A stretch of DNA of 64,000 bases from Hyphomicrobiales bacterium (lineage in GTDB: Bacteria; Pseudomonadota; Alphaproteobacteria; Rhizobiales; Rhizobiaceae): positions 1 through 64,000 of the forward strand of contig UCMT01000043.1 of the NCBI GenBank assembly GCA_900473795.1. The letters are read 5' to 3'. This document shows positions 36,416 to 45,607 of this stretch, one piece after another. Both the position numbers and the translations under genes were made by a program. The stretch's first letter is position 1, and every line of letters starts with the position of its first letter. The notes beneath the pieces were generated by a model. The model worked only from the letters and a program-made list of their open reading frames with translations. It did not search any database and had not been told where the DNA came from.

Positions 36416-37132
36416 ATGAATGATGCGAAGCGAAACAAAACACACTGCCTGGAAGACCTGCGTCGTCGGGTACTGACGGAGGCGCTTGAACCAGGGAGCT
36501 ATCTGGATGAGACCGAGATTGCCGAGGCTTACGGCATTTCGCGACCGCCTCTTCGCGAATTGCTTCGGCAGTTAGCCGGCGAAGGCTATGTCGTTCTTCA
36601 TGAGAACCGGGGCGCCCAGGTCGCCCCGATGACCCATAAGACGCTCAGAAACTTTTTCATTGCTGCGCCGATGATCTACGCGGCTGTCAGCAGGCTTGCG
36701 GCAGAGCATGCCACGCCGAACCAGATTATGAGGCTGAAAGACGCCCAGCTTTTATTCCGCGCCGCCATTCGCGACGGTGACGCCGAGCAAAGGGCCCTGA
36801 CGAATGAACGCTTTCACTCGATCATGGGCGAGATGGCCGACAATGAATATCTTCTACCGAGCCTGAGACGGCTGCTGATCGACCACACGCGGATTGGCAT
36901 GAAATTCTACAGCCCGCGCAACGCCGATTTGGCCGACCAGAGACTCATTGCCGTGGATCAGCATGACCAGTTCATCGCGCTGATCGAAGCCGGCGACGCG
37001 GATGCGTGCGCGGACCTTGCTGTCGCACATTGGGAGCTTTCCCGATCACAGATCGAAAGCTTCGTTACTCCAGGAAGCCTTTTCGTCCCACTCGGACGAA
37101 TGCCAGACAATATATTAGGGAGAACCCCATGA
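36416..37132 (+). CDS. GntR-family (FadR/FCD subfamily) regulator, copy 2
   Basis: A 238-residue regulator with winged helix AEAYGISRPPLRELLRQLAGEGY and an FCD domain with the metal/ligand-type histidines (NERFHSIMGEM, DHTRIG, DQHDQF). ATG 36416 follows GAGGACATCC. It overlaps the DapA-like gene start by 4 bp, so it belongs to the plus-strand operon 36416-40879 and is divergent from the ProV operon. It is the best candidate for the protein binding the TGTAGAC motifs. Ligand probably a pathway intermediate. Confidence 0.87.
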   Translation: MNDAKRNKTHCLEDLRRRVLTEALEPGSYLDETEIAEAYGISRPPLRELLRQLAGEGYVVLHENRGAQVAPMTHKTLRNFFIAAPMIYAAVSRLAAEHATPNQIMRLKDAQLLFRAAIRDGDAEQRALTNERFHSIMGEMADNEYLLPSLRRLLIDHTRIGMKFYSPRNADLADQRLIAVDQHDQFIALIEAGDADACADLAVAHWELSRSQIESFVTPGSLFVPLGRMPDNILGRTP

Positions 37133-38034
37133 AATTCGAGGGAATTTACACCCCCGTCATCACACCGCATCACGACGATGGAACAATCGATCGCGACAGC
37201 TTTGCCCGCATGATTGAGTATCTGATCGGGTCGGGCGTACACGGCATCATCAATGGCGGATCCACCGGTGAATACTACGCGCAGTCGATGGATGAACGCG
37301 TGGAATTGGCAACGCTCGCCAAAGAGATCATCGGGGACCGCGCCTCCCTCATCATCGGAACCGGCGCAATCCAGCTGCAGGACTCCATTCGGATAGCCGA
37401 AACCGCAGCCAAGATTGGCGCTTCGGCCATTCTTGTCGGGTCGCCGCCCTACTCGGTGCCGACGGAGCGCGAAAACGCTTTGAACGCCTTGGCGATCGAC
37501 CGAGCGGCGGACCTCCCGATCATGCTCTATAACTACCCGGGTCGAATGGGCATCAACATGGGGGAGGAGTTTCTCGACCGAGTCGGCCGCAGCCGCAATT
37601 TCTGCGCCATCAAAGAGAGCTCCGGTGACATCAACCGGGTGCACCTGCTCGCCCGCGACTATCCCCACATCCAGATGTCGTGTGGCATGGACGACCAAGC
37701 CTTGGAGTTTTTCGCATGGGGAGCGCGCAGCTGGGTATGCGGCGGCTCCAACTTCCTGCCGACCGAACACATCGCCCTCTATAGGGCATGCGCGGTGGAA
37801 GGGAATTTCGGCAAGGGGCGCCGGATCATGTCAGCGATGATGCCGTTGATGCGCGTGCTGGAGCAGGGCGGAAAATTCATCCAGTGCATCAAATACGGTT
37901 GCGAGATGACAGGCTTTCGCGCTGGCCCTCCGCGCGCGCCACTAAAGGGATTGAACAAGGACGACATCCGTCAACTGGAACAGGTCGTGCGGGTGCTTAA
38001 GTGCACGATTGCAGAAATTGAAGCGGAGGCATGA
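37129..38034 (+). CDS. DapA/dihydrodipicolinate synthase-family lyase, copy 2
   Basis: A 301-residue protein with Schiff-base lysine K162 in FCAIKESSGD, Tyr134 in YNYP, and pocket motif NGGSTGEYY. It is only moderately similar to the copy at 24201. By analogy with hydroxyproline catabolism it may convert pyrroline-4-hydroxy-2-carboxylate to 2-oxoglutarate semialdehyde, the substrate expected for the next gene's aldehyde dehydrogenase. It overlaps both neighbours by 4 bp, giving strong operon evidence. Function inferred. Confidence 0.83.
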   Translation: MKFEGIYTPVITPHHDDGTIDRDSFARMIEYLIGSGVHGIINGGSTGEYYAQSMDERVELATLAKEIIGDRASLIIGTGAIQLQDSIRIAETAAKIGASAILVGSPPYSVPTERENALNALAIDRAADLPIMLYNYPGRMGINMGEEFLDRVGRSRNFCAIKESSGDINRVHLLARDYPHIQMSCGMDDQALEFFAWGARSWVCGGSNFLPTEHIALYRACAVEGNFGKGRRIMSAMMPLMRVLEQGGKFIQCIKYGCEMTGFRAGPPRAPLKGLNKDDIRQLEQVVRVLKCTIAEIEAEA

Positions 38035-39536
38035 ATATGGGCGATCTTCTGACACACCAGGAATATGTGGCGCTTGCCGCCAAGCTGCAGTTTCCAACAC
38101 AGGCGTTCATCGACGGCAGCTTCAGGCCCGCAATCTCGGGGAAGACATTCGAAACGACCAACCCCGCTACGGGAAAAACGCTGGCGAAGGTCGCCTCTTG
38201 CGGTCCCGAGGACGTCAATTTCGCCGTTCAGAAGGCGCGTGACGCCTTTGAGGACGGCCGCTGGTCCCGCCTTCATCCGTCGGCGCGCAAGGAAGTGCTG
38301 ATCCGCCTGACCAAGCTCATGAAGCGCAACGCCCATGAGCTTGCCATCCTGGAAAGCCTCGACAGCGGCAAGACGATCTATGACTGCGAAAACGTCGATG
38401 TCCCCGAGACTATCCATTGCCTTGCCTGGCATGCCGAGCTGATCGACAAGATCTACGACCAGGTGTCGCCAGCCTCTGATAATCACATTGCGATGATCGT
38501 ACGCGAACCCGTTGGCGTGGTTGGCCTTGTCCTTCCCTGGAACTTCCCGCTGCTGATGCTTGCCTGGAAAATTGGTCCCGCCCTTGCCGCAGGCAACTCG
38601 GTCATCGTCAAACCGGCCAAGGAAACGACCTTGAGCGCTCTGCGCGTCGCCGAGCTCGCGATGGAGGCCGGAGTTCCCCCAGGCGTCTTCAACGTGCTGC
38701 CGGGCGCTGGCTCCGAAGTGGGCGAGCCACTCGGCCGGCACATGGACGTGGACATGGTCTCCTTTACGGGCTCAACGGAGACCGGCAGACGCTTCCCGGG
38801 CTATTCGGCTGAGTCGAACCTCAAGGAGGTGACGCTGGAAATGGGCGGCAAGAATCCGGCGGTGGTGCTGGACGACGCCGAGAATATCGACCGCGTCGCC
38901 GCCCACATCGTGAATGGCGCGTTCTGGAATATGGGACAGAATTGCTCTGCTTCGTCGAGGCTCATCGTTCAACGCGGCATCAAGGAAGAACTCCTCAAGC
39001 GAGTCATCGCGCATGCCCGCGAGTGGCCGATGGGGGACCCCCTGAACCCCGAGAACCGTGTGGGCGCGCTGGTTTCGAAGTCACACTTCGAGAAGGTCTG
39101 CTCTTATCTTGAGAAGGGCCAGAAGGTGCTTCTTGGCGGAAAGGCCAAGGACGGGTTCGTGGAGCCCACGATTGTGGACGTCAGCGACCGTGACGCGAAG
39201 GTCGTGCGGGAGGAGATCTTTGGACCAATCCTCACGGTGCTGACCGTGGAAAGCTTCGATGAAGCCATTACGCTCGCGAATGACACCGAGTACGGACTGT
39301 GCGCATCAATCTACACGGGGAATGCCAAGCGGGCTATACGCGGCGCTCGTGCGATCCGTGCAGGCACCGTCACCGTCAACAGCTTCGGTGAGGGGGATAT
39401 TACCACTCCCTTCGGGGGCTTCAAATCTTCCGGCTTCGGAGGTCGCGACAACGGCATTCACGCCCACGACCAGTACACTCGGATCAAGACGATCTGGCTC
39501 GACCTCACGGATGATGCGGATGAGGCTGTCGCGTGA
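38031..39536 (+). CDS. NAD(P)-dependent aldehyde dehydrogenase, probable 2-oxoglutarate-semialdehyde dehydrogenase
   Basis: A 501-residue ALDH with cofactor region PWNFPLLMLAWKIGPALAAG, catalytic Glu in LEMGGKNP (about residue 270) and catalytic Cys in GQNCSASSR (about residue 304). It is similar to the aminobutyraldehyde/betaine-aldehyde branch. It follows the DapA-like gene with a 4-bp overlap and precedes the FAD oxidase with a GTGA overlap. This is the only ALDH in the window, so it may serve both copies of the pathway. The semialdehyde substrate is inferred from neighbours. Confidence 0.87.
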   Translation: MNMGDLLTHQEYVALAAKLQFPTQAFIDGSFRPAISGKTFETTNPATGKTLAKVASCGPEDVNFAVQKARDAFEDGRWSRLHPSARKEVLIRLTKLMKRNAHELAILESLDSGKTIYDCENVDVPETIHCLAWHAELIDKIYDQVSPASDNHIAMIVREPVGVVGLVLPWNFPLLMLAWKIGPALAAGNSVIVKPAKETTLSALRVAELAMEAGVPPGVFNVLPGAGSEVGEPLGRHMDVDMVSFTGSTETGRRFPGYSAESNLKEVTLEMGGKNPAVVLDDAENIDRVAAHIVNGAFWNMGQNCSASSRLIVQRGIKEELLKRVIAHAREWPMGDPLNPENRVGALVSKSHFEKVCSYLEKGQKVLLGGKAKDGFVEPTIVDVSDRDAKVVREEIFGPILTVLTVESFDEAITLANDTEYGLCASIYTGNAKRAIRGARAIRAGTVTVNSFGEGDITTPFGGFKSSGFGGRDNGIHAHDQYTRIKTIWLDLTDDADEAVA

Positions 39537-40879
39537 ACGATCACAAAGCCGAGAGGCTGCCGGTCCATCGAGGGCCGGCAGCTTGGAACTCGATCCTGTC
39601 GGTCCAATTGGCGTCGCCGCCGCTTGAGACCGATCTGACCGTCGACGTCGCAATTGTCGGCGGCGGCTTTGCAGGCCTTTCAGCTGCAAGGTCTCTACGT
39701 CGTAACGATCCGAAGCTGCGGATCGCGGTTTTGGAGGCCAGCGGCCTAGCCGAGGGGGCATCGGGCCGGAACTCCGGCTTCATGATCGACCTGCCGCACG
39801 ACCTGCAATCCGAAGACTACGCCGGCAAGGGAGTCGCTGCGGACAAGGCGATGATTTCCCTCAACCGCGCCGCCATTGGCTTCGCACGTGAAGCTGTGGA
39901 GGAGTACGGCATCGATCCGGCGTTCTTCGACCCGGCCGGCAAGATCAACGGGGCGGCAAGTACGACTGGCCATGATCTTAATGTCAGCTACGCCGATCAT
40001 CTAAAGGATCTTGGCGAGACCAGCGAGATGCTCGACGCCAAGGCTATGCTCGAAGTCACGGGCAGCCGCCACTACTTCTCGGGATTGTATACGCCAGGGA
40101 CGGTGATGTTGCAGCCGGCCGGCTACGTTCGCTCTCTCGGCTCTGGATTGAGGCGTGACGGTGTCGATGTCTTCGAGAACACGCCGGTCACGCGGGTCAA
40201 ACGTTCAGGCGCAGGTTGGGACCTCGCGACTCCGCGCGGGCGGGTGAGCGCGCCGAAGGTCATCCTGGCCAACAACGGTCATCTGGAGAGTTTTGGCTTC
40301 GCGCGCCGCCGGCTCATGCATGTCTTTCTCTACGCCTCCATGACCGCCGAACTCGACAAGGACACGCTTTCCAGACTTGGCGGCCAACCGCGCTGGGGCA
40401 TTACGCCCTCCGACCCCATGGGCACCACCATGCGCCGGATAGACACGGCGCAGGGCGGCAACCGCATCGTGACGCGCACCTGTGCCAGTTACCTGCCCGG
40501 GATGGTTCCGTCGGAGGCGGCAGTCGCACGCAGTGCCAAGGTTCATCGTCGAAAATTCGCCGACCGTTTCCCGAACATCGCCGACGTGCCGATGGAATTC
40601 AGTTGGGCGGGCCACCTCTGCCTGAGCTGGAACGGCGTAGCCGTCATGCGCGAGCTTGAGCCGGGATTGTTCTCGGCATGCTGCGACAATGGGTTGGGGA
40701 CCGTACGCAGCACGCTGACGGGCATCGGTGCCGCCGACCTCGTGCTCGGCAGACGGTCGGAGATCTCGGCCCACTTCCTGGCCGAAGACCAGCCCAGCAG
40801 GCTGGCGCCCTCGCCTTTTGCCGAAATCGGGGCGAACCTGTATTTTCGCTGGAAAGAATGGCGGGCGCGGAAGGAGTAG
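39533..40879 (+). CDS. FAD-dependent D-amino acid dehydrogenase/oxidase-like protein, copy 2
   Basis: A 448-residue DAO-family flavoprotein. It shows VAIVGGGFAGLSAARSL, then SGRNSGFMIDLPHD and the C-terminal block WNGVAVMRELEPGLFSACCDNGLG. It is the same length as, and collinear with, copy 1 at 22858. The GTG start at 39533 overlaps the ALDH stop. In copy 1 the C-terminal block reads CGCNGVG and here CCDNGLG, so the active-site lid may differ. It probably oxidises a D-configured (hydroxy)proline or N-methylproline. It is the last gene of the 36416-40879 operon. Confidence 0.85.
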   Translation: MNDHKAERLPVHRGPAAWNSILSVQLASPPLETDLTVDVAIVGGGFAGLSAARSLRRNDPKLRIAVLEASGLAEGASGRNSGFMIDLPHDLQSEDYAGKGVAADKAMISLNRAAIGFAREAVEEYGIDPAFFDPAGKINGAASTTGHDLNVSYADHLKDLGETSEMLDAKAMLEVTGSRHYFSGLYTPGTVMLQPAGYVRSLGSGLRRDGVDVFENTPVTRVKRSGAGWDLATPRGRVSAPKVILANNGHLESFGFARRRLMHVFLYASMTAELDKDTLSRLGGQPRWGITPSDPMGTTMRRIDTAQGGNRIVTRTCASYLPGMVPSEAAVARSAKVHRRKFADRFPNIADVPMEFSWAGHLCLSWNGVAVMRELEPGLFSACCDNGLGTVRSTLTGIGAADLVLGRRSEISAHFLAEDQPSRLAPSPFAEIGANLYFRWKEWRARKE

Positions 40880-40902
40880 CGTCCTGCCTCCCCTCCGAAT
40901 GG

Positions 40903-40928
40903 TCGGCCTTTAGCGCCAAAGCCGAGTG
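40903..40928 (+). terminator. Imperfect hairpin in the convergent gap
   Basis: TCGGCCTTT and AAAGCCGA pair with one bulged C around a short loop, followed by GTGTTTT. It lies in the 51-bp gap between the convergent FAD oxidase and GbdR-like genes and could stop transcription from the plus strand. The T tract is short, so this is tentative. Confidence 0.4.
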
Positions 40929-40930
40929 TT

Positions 40931-41917
40931 TTATACAGCCGCCGCGATGCGGCACTTCGTTGGTGAAATTCCGAAACTCTGCTTGAACGCCCTGGCGAAA
41001 TGCGCGCTATTTTCGAAACCTGTTTCGATCGCTATTTCGATCAGTGGCGCCTTTGTCCGGATCAGAAGGTGTTTCGCTCGCTCGAGACGAACCCGTTTGT
41101 ACACGACCGAGGGCGAAGAGTTTACCTTCTCCAGAAACAGCCTTTCAAGTTGTCGACGGGAAATGCCGACGGATGCCGCAAGCTTGGAGATCGACATTGT
41201 GTGCTCGACGTGTCGTTCCATGATAATCAGGACGGCCTTGAGCCGAGGGTCTTCGCAATTGATGGAGAGAGGCCTACGAGGCTGGATGGCCAGCGGAGAC
41301 CGTGCCTTTTCGATCTGAAGGACCTCCAGCGCGTTTCTTTCAGCATCCCTACTGATATGACGGCGTACGATTGCCGCCGCCATGTCCGCCGCGCTGCTTC
41401 CGCCCGCACATGAGCCGCGCGTCCGGTCAAGGTTGAATATCCGGTCGGAGCGAACATCCAGATCAGGGAAGCGCTCGCAAAACGCGTCGTAGTGCAGCCA
41501 GCTGACGCACGTCTGATGTCGCCTAAGAAGGCCTGCTTCGGCGAGGATGAACGTGCCTGTGCAGACCCCGATTAGGGGCACCTTCTTGCTGTCCGCTTTC
41601 TTAAGGAATTCGATCGTCCTGTCGTCAACGGGTGAGGTGGAATTGAGCAGCCCCCCCACGACCACAATGTAGTTGAATGACGCAGGGTCGACGAAATCCG
41701 AAGTGGGCGATACTTGTACGCCGCAACTCGAGGCTATGAGATGCCGCGTGCTGCCGAGAACCTGCCAGTCGGCGAAAATCCTGCCCGACCGATCAAGCTC
41801 GTCGCTGGCCAGCCTGAGCGTGTCCACGAATAGGGCAAAAGCCGATAGTGTGAAGGAGCGGGCGAGCACGAAACCGATCTTCAGCTGCCCCGATGGTGAT
41901 GGAAAGTCTGATGTCAT
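40931..41917 (-). CDS. GlxA/GbdR-type AraC regulator, copy 2
   Basis: A 328-residue regulator with a DJ-1/PfpI-like domain (GVCTGTFILAEAG, where the elbow holds Cys) and an AraC DNA-binding domain (ASVGISRRQLERLFLEKV, IEIAIETGFENSAHFARAFKQSFG). ATG 41917 is preferred over the GTG at 41926, though neither has a strong ribosome-binding site. It is divergent from the mttB gene over a 454-bp gap and is its likely activator, responding to a betaine. Confidence 0.86.
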   Translation of the reverse strand: MTSDFPSPSGQLKIGFVLARSFTLSAFALFVDTLRLASDELDRSGRIFADWQVLGSTRHLIASSCGVQVSPTSDFVDPASFNYIVVVGGLLNSTSPVDDRTIEFLKKADSKKVPLIGVCTGTFILAEAGLLRRHQTCVSWLHYDAFCERFPDLDVRSDRIFNLDRTRGSCAGGSSAADMAAAIVRRHISRDAERNALEVLQIEKARSPLAIQPRRPLSINCEDPRLKAVLIIMERHVEHTMSISKLAASVGISRRQLERLFLEKVNSSPSVVYKRVRLERAKHLLIRTKAPLIEIAIETGFENSAHFARAFKQSFGISPTKCRIAAAV

Positions 41918-42132
41918 TTCTAGCACCGTTTCGATCGTGAATGGGCCGCCAAACGCTTATTTTCATAGGACACGTTATTCAAGGCGAAGTTCGTCATCGC
42001 CATTTCTCCAGCAAATCGACTCGATCCGCCGTCCTTCATTGGAGGAGAGGCTGGCGCCCGTGAGACGAAGTTGATCGTCAATGTCCGACTTGGCGCTTCC
42101 AGGACTCTTGCTTGCCTCTTCGCAATACAATA

Positions 42133-42150
42133 TGTAGACAATGAGTAGAC
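42133..42150 (+). promoter_or_regulatory. TGTAGAC direct-repeat operator candidate (site C) upstream of mttB
   Basis: The plus strand reads TGTAGACAATGAGTAGAC: two copies with an 11-bp period, as in sites A and B. It is 222 bp upstream of the mttB start and 216 bp from the GbdR-like start, in a 454-bp gap (41918-42371) that otherwise holds no recognisable gene. Confidence 0.6.
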
Positions 42151-42371
42151 GTCAAGATCCGAAGGGTGTATATGTTGCTCGTGCGGGTGCATTTGAGGCG
42201 ACGACACGTGATTTCAGGTGAAGCGTCAGGGGAGATTGAAGCGGCCGCCTCGCACGCCTGTTTGTGGTGTGACTTTGTCGGGAAGTCGTTTTCCAGCCCA
42301 ATCAGTTCGGAAAATCGACTGCCGCAAATTCGTCCGTGGACCAATTTCCCTTGCAAGATGGAGAAAACTTT

Positions 42372-43922
42372 ATGAGCGCAGGATCGGCCAGAGTTCGCAG
42401 TGGTGGGCGTGATGCTCGGCGAACGCTTCGCAACGCGCCGGACTTAGCGATGTTGCCTTCGCTTCACCGCAAGCTCCCGGTCACTGAATTGATGGACGAA
42501 GAGCATGTTGCCCGCATCGATGACGCGTCGATGTCGATCCTTGAAGAGATCGGGGTGGTCTTCCGGGATCCCATCGCCTTGGAAGAATGGAAGCAGGCCG
42601 GAGCCGACGTCCGGGGCGAACGAGTGCATCTCGATCGCGGTCTCGTTCGACAACTCATCTCGACGATCCCCTCCGGCTGGACATACGCTGCCCGCAACCC
42701 GGAACGAAGCTTGCCCTTCGGAGGCAAGCATTCGATCTTCGTGCCAATGACGGGAGCGCCATTCATCCGCGATCTTGATGACGTGCGGCGTTGGCCGACG
42801 ATTGCGGATTTGAACATGTTTCACAAGCTGGCGCATATGTCCCCTGCGCTCCACTCGACCGCACATCATATCGTCGAGCCCATGGACATGGTGGTGAGCC
42901 ATCGTCACCTGGCCATCACCTATTCCTCCATGAAATATTCAGACAAGACCTTCATGGGAATGACGACGTCCGGCAAGAACGCTGAAGACGTCATGGACAT
43001 GTGCGAAATCCTGTTTGGCAAGGAGATGATGGAGCAAACACCGGTCGTTACCGGAAACTGCAACGGCAACTCGCCGCTCGTCTGGGACGAGACGATGCTA
43101 TCGTCGATGCGCGCCTTCTGCCGTCGCAACCAGCCTGTCTTATGCTCACCCTTCGTTCTCGGCGGCGCGAACACGCCCGCGTCCGTAGCGCCTGCCGTAG
43201 CCCAGCTCAATGCTGAAGCTCTGTCCGCGCTGGCGTATACCCAAGTCATCCGCAAGGGATGCCCGGCGATCTACGGCCACTATCTATCCACCGTCTCGAT
43301 GAAGTCTGGCGCCCCAATGGCCGGAACGCCCGAGATCAGCCTGATGAACTTCATGATCGGCCAGATGGCGAGATTTTACGGTGTACCGTGGAGAACGTCC
43401 AACCTCCTCGGCGGCGCCAAGACTTTCGACGCCCAGGCAGGCTATGAAAGCGCGATGACGATGAACGCCGTTCTCCACGCCGGCGCCAATTATATCTGGC
43501 ACTCGGCCGGCTGGAACGAGGCGGGAATGCACTGCTCGGTGGCGAAATTCGTGGTGGATGCCGAAATGTGCGCGATGGGCTACAGGATGGCCGAAGGCGT
43601 CCGCTGGGACGACTTCGACGAAGCGCTCATGGCTGTGCGGGATGTCGGGCCAGGCGGTCATTATCTTGGCCATCCACATACCCAGGCGAACTTCCAGCGC
43701 GCCTTCTTCATGCCGAAGCTCTTCAACAACGACTCCATCGAACAGTGGCAGGTCGACGGTTCGGTCGAGATCACCGGGCGTGCCCTGCAGTACGCCAAGA
43801 AGCTCCTTGGCGAATACGAGGAGCCGAAACTCGATGAAGGTATCGATGAGGCATTGCGCGACTACATAGAGCGCCGCAAGCGCGAAATCCCCGCGGTCGA
43901 TGCCCTGAACACCGAACACTAA
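42372..43922 (+). CDS. mttB: MttB-family (non-pyrrolysine) methylamine/betaine corrinoid methyltransferase-like protein
   Basis: A 516-residue protein of the trimethylamine methyltransferase superfamily, recognised by ILEEIGVVFRDPIALEEW near the N terminus and the barrel segments PVVTGNCNGNSPLVWDETML and SLMNFMIGQMARFYGVPWRT. Family members in bacteria lack pyrrolysine and demethylate quaternary amines such as glycine betaine, proline betaine or carnitine by passing the methyl group to a corrinoid protein. No MttC-like corrinoid protein or activase is in this window. ATG 42372 has GGAGAAAC upstream. A terminator follows, then hpbD copy 2. Confidence 0.87.
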   Translation: MSAGSARVRSGGRDARRTLRNAPDLAMLPSLHRKLPVTELMDEEHVARIDDASMSILEEIGVVFRDPIALEEWKQAGADVRGERVHLDRGLVRQLISTIPSGWTYAARNPERSLPFGGKHSIFVPMTGAPFIRDLDDVRRWPTIADLNMFHKLAHMSPALHSTAHHIVEPMDMVVSHRHLAITYSSMKYSDKTFMGMTTSGKNAEDVMDMCEILFGKEMMEQTPVVTGNCNGNSPLVWDETMLSSMRAFCRRNQPVLCSPFVLGGANTPASVAPAVAQLNAEALSALAYTQVIRKGCPAIYGHYLSTVSMKSGAPMAGTPEISLMNFMIGQMARFYGVPWRTSNLLGGAKTFDAQAGYESAMTMNAVLHAGANYIWHSAGWNEAGMHCSVAKFVVDAEMCAMGYRMAEGVRWDDFDEALMAVRDVGPGGHYLGHPHTQANFQRAFFMPKLFNNDSIEQWQVDGSVEITGRALQYAKKLLGEYEEPKLDEGIDEALRDYIERRKREIPAVDALNTEH

Positions 43923-43942
43923 TCTCAACCTTCTCCCCAACT

Positions 43943-43972
43943 GGCCGTCTTTGAAAGACGGCCACTTTTTTT
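43943..43972 (+). terminator. Rho-independent terminator after mttB
   Basis: GGCCGTCT (43943-43950) pairs with AGACGGCC (43956-43963) around TTGAA, followed by AC and seven T. It stands between mttB and the second hpbD, ten bases before the latter's start. Confidence 0.85.
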
Positions 43973-43981
43973 GAGTTGTCC

Positions 43982-45088
43982 ATGAGAATCGCCGAAATAC
44001 ACATTTTTTCTCACATTTTGCCGGTCAAGAACGGCCCATACACGATCGCGAGCAGCACGGTTCATTCGCTTGACACGACGTTGGTCAAGATCGTGTCCGA
44101 AAATGGCCTGGTCGGTTGGGGCGAGACATGCCCGGTCGGTCCGACCTATCAGCCACAGCATGCGGCGGGGGCACGCGCAGCCCTTGCGGAGATGGCTCAA
44201 GGCCTGATCGGCGCAGATCCGCTCCAACCGCTCGTGCTGCGCCGCAGAATGGACCGTCTTCTGAACGGCCACCGCTACGCCAAGGCCGCTGTGGACATCG
44301 CAGCCTACGATATCATGGGAAAACAATTCAAAACGCGTGTGGCCGACCTTTTGGGGGGCGCGATGACCGAACGCGTTCCATCCTACTACGCCTCCGGGAT
44401 CGGCGAGCCCGACGAAATCGCGCGGATCGCTGAAGAGAGGGCGGCGGAAGGATTTCCCCGCATGCAGATCAAGATCGGTGGGAGGCCCGTGGAGATCGAC
44501 ATCGCCGTCGTGCGGAAGGTCTGGGAGCGCGTCGGGGGCCGGATGCGACTGGCGGTCGACGCAAACCGTTCACTCACCACGCGCGATACTCTGAGACTCA
44601 GTCGCGAGTGTCTCGATATCCCGTTCGTCTTGGAACAGCCCTGCAATACGATCGAAGAGATACGATCGATCCGCAATCAGCTCCATCATGGAGTTTACCT
44701 CGACGAAAACGGTGAGGATCTGGCGACCGTCCTGCGCGCGGTCGGAGAGGGAGTCTGCGACGGCTTCGGCATCAAGGTCACCCGGATCGGCGGCCTGCAT
44801 GCTATGGCGACGTTTCGGGACATCTGCGAAGCGCGCTCGATGCCACACACATGCGATGATGCGTGGGGCGGAGACATCATAGCTGCAGCGTGCACCCATA
44901 TAGGAGCAACCGTGCAGCCACGCCTTTGCGAGGGTGTCTGGATAGCGCAGCCTTATATTGAGGGGCACTATGATCCTGAGCACGGCGTTGCTATCGAAGG
45001 TGGTCACATCAAGTTGCCAAATGGTCCCGGGCTCGGCGTCATCCCCGATGAATCGCTGTTCGGCTCGCCAATTGCCTCATTCGGATGA
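43982..45088 (+). CDS. hpbD: 4-hydroxyproline-betaine 2-epimerase-like enzyme (HpbD type), copy 2
   Basis: A 368-residue enolase-superfamily protein, colinear without gaps with copy 1 at 16237-17343. The active-site residues K164, D193, E219, D241/E242 and K265 are all preserved. ATG 43982 (MRIAEIHIF) is used; a TTG six bases earlier is possible. The position right behind a terminator leaves little room for a promoter, so expression by readthrough from mttB is likely. The pairing with mttB suggests that the epimerised betaine is the methyltransferase substrate or product (inference). Confidence 0.86.
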   Translation: MRIAEIHIFSHILPVKNGPYTIASSTVHSLDTTLVKIVSENGLVGWGETCPVGPTYQPQHAAGARAALAEMAQGLIGADPLQPLVLRRRMDRLLNGHRYAKAAVDIAAYDIMGKQFKTRVADLLGGAMTERVPSYYASGIGEPDEIARIAEERAAEGFPRMQIKIGGRPVEIDIAVVRKVWERVGGRMRLAVDANRSLTTRDTLRLSRECLDIPFVLEQPCNTIEEIRSIRNQLHHGVYLDENGEDLATVLRAVGEGVCDGFGIKVTRIGGLHAMATFRDICEARSMPHTCDDAWGGDIIAAACTHIGATVQPRLCEGVWIAQPYIEGHYDPEHGVAIEGGHIKLPNGPGLGVIPDESLFGSPIASFG

Positions 45089-45607
45089 GACACGCATCTG
45101 GGGTGTTGGTTGCTCCAAGGCGCGACAATCAAGCTCTGAGCCGCTCCCCGATGTGTGCGATACTGATCTGGCGCGGAGGTGCCGCTTGACAAGCGGGCTG
45201 ACTCCCGCAACGCTCCAACACTCAGCCCTGGCTCGAGCCAAATTGGCGGTGCAGCTAAAATTCTCTACCGCTCACGGCTTTTTCCGGGGGAACAGGGCGA
45301 AACTCGCCTTCATTCGCAAGATCGATCTGCCGGGGGATGTTGTTTTGGCGACGGCAAGGCATGGCTGGAGCAGATTGTACACCCGTGTCGTCGTCGAAAG
45401 GCTTCAGAGATGCGTCGGCACAGGTAACACCGACTATTCCGGTCTCAACCTGACGCCGGACGCCACGGTCCCGTCGGCAAGGCGCATCCCGCGCGCGAGA
45501 TCCGTATGACCATCCGCGAATCTCGCGGATGGTTTAGTCATGATGCAAAATTCCTTACCTTGGAGGCGGAAGACGATGATCTCCATCTGATCGTTGTCGA
45601 GACCGCG
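45089..45607. other. 519-bp convergent gap without recognisable gene
   Basis: Between hpbD copy 2 (plus) and the first chemoreceptor (minus). One perfect hairpin is present: CCATCCGCGA (45510-45519), loop ATC, TCGCGGATGG (45523-45532), without a T tract. Short open frames here do not look like proteins I know. Confidence 0.5.

Noticed and set aside
45510-45532. 10-bp hairpin considered as terminator for the chemoreceptor or hpbD
   Set aside because: No T tract on either side; kept only as a note in the gap description.
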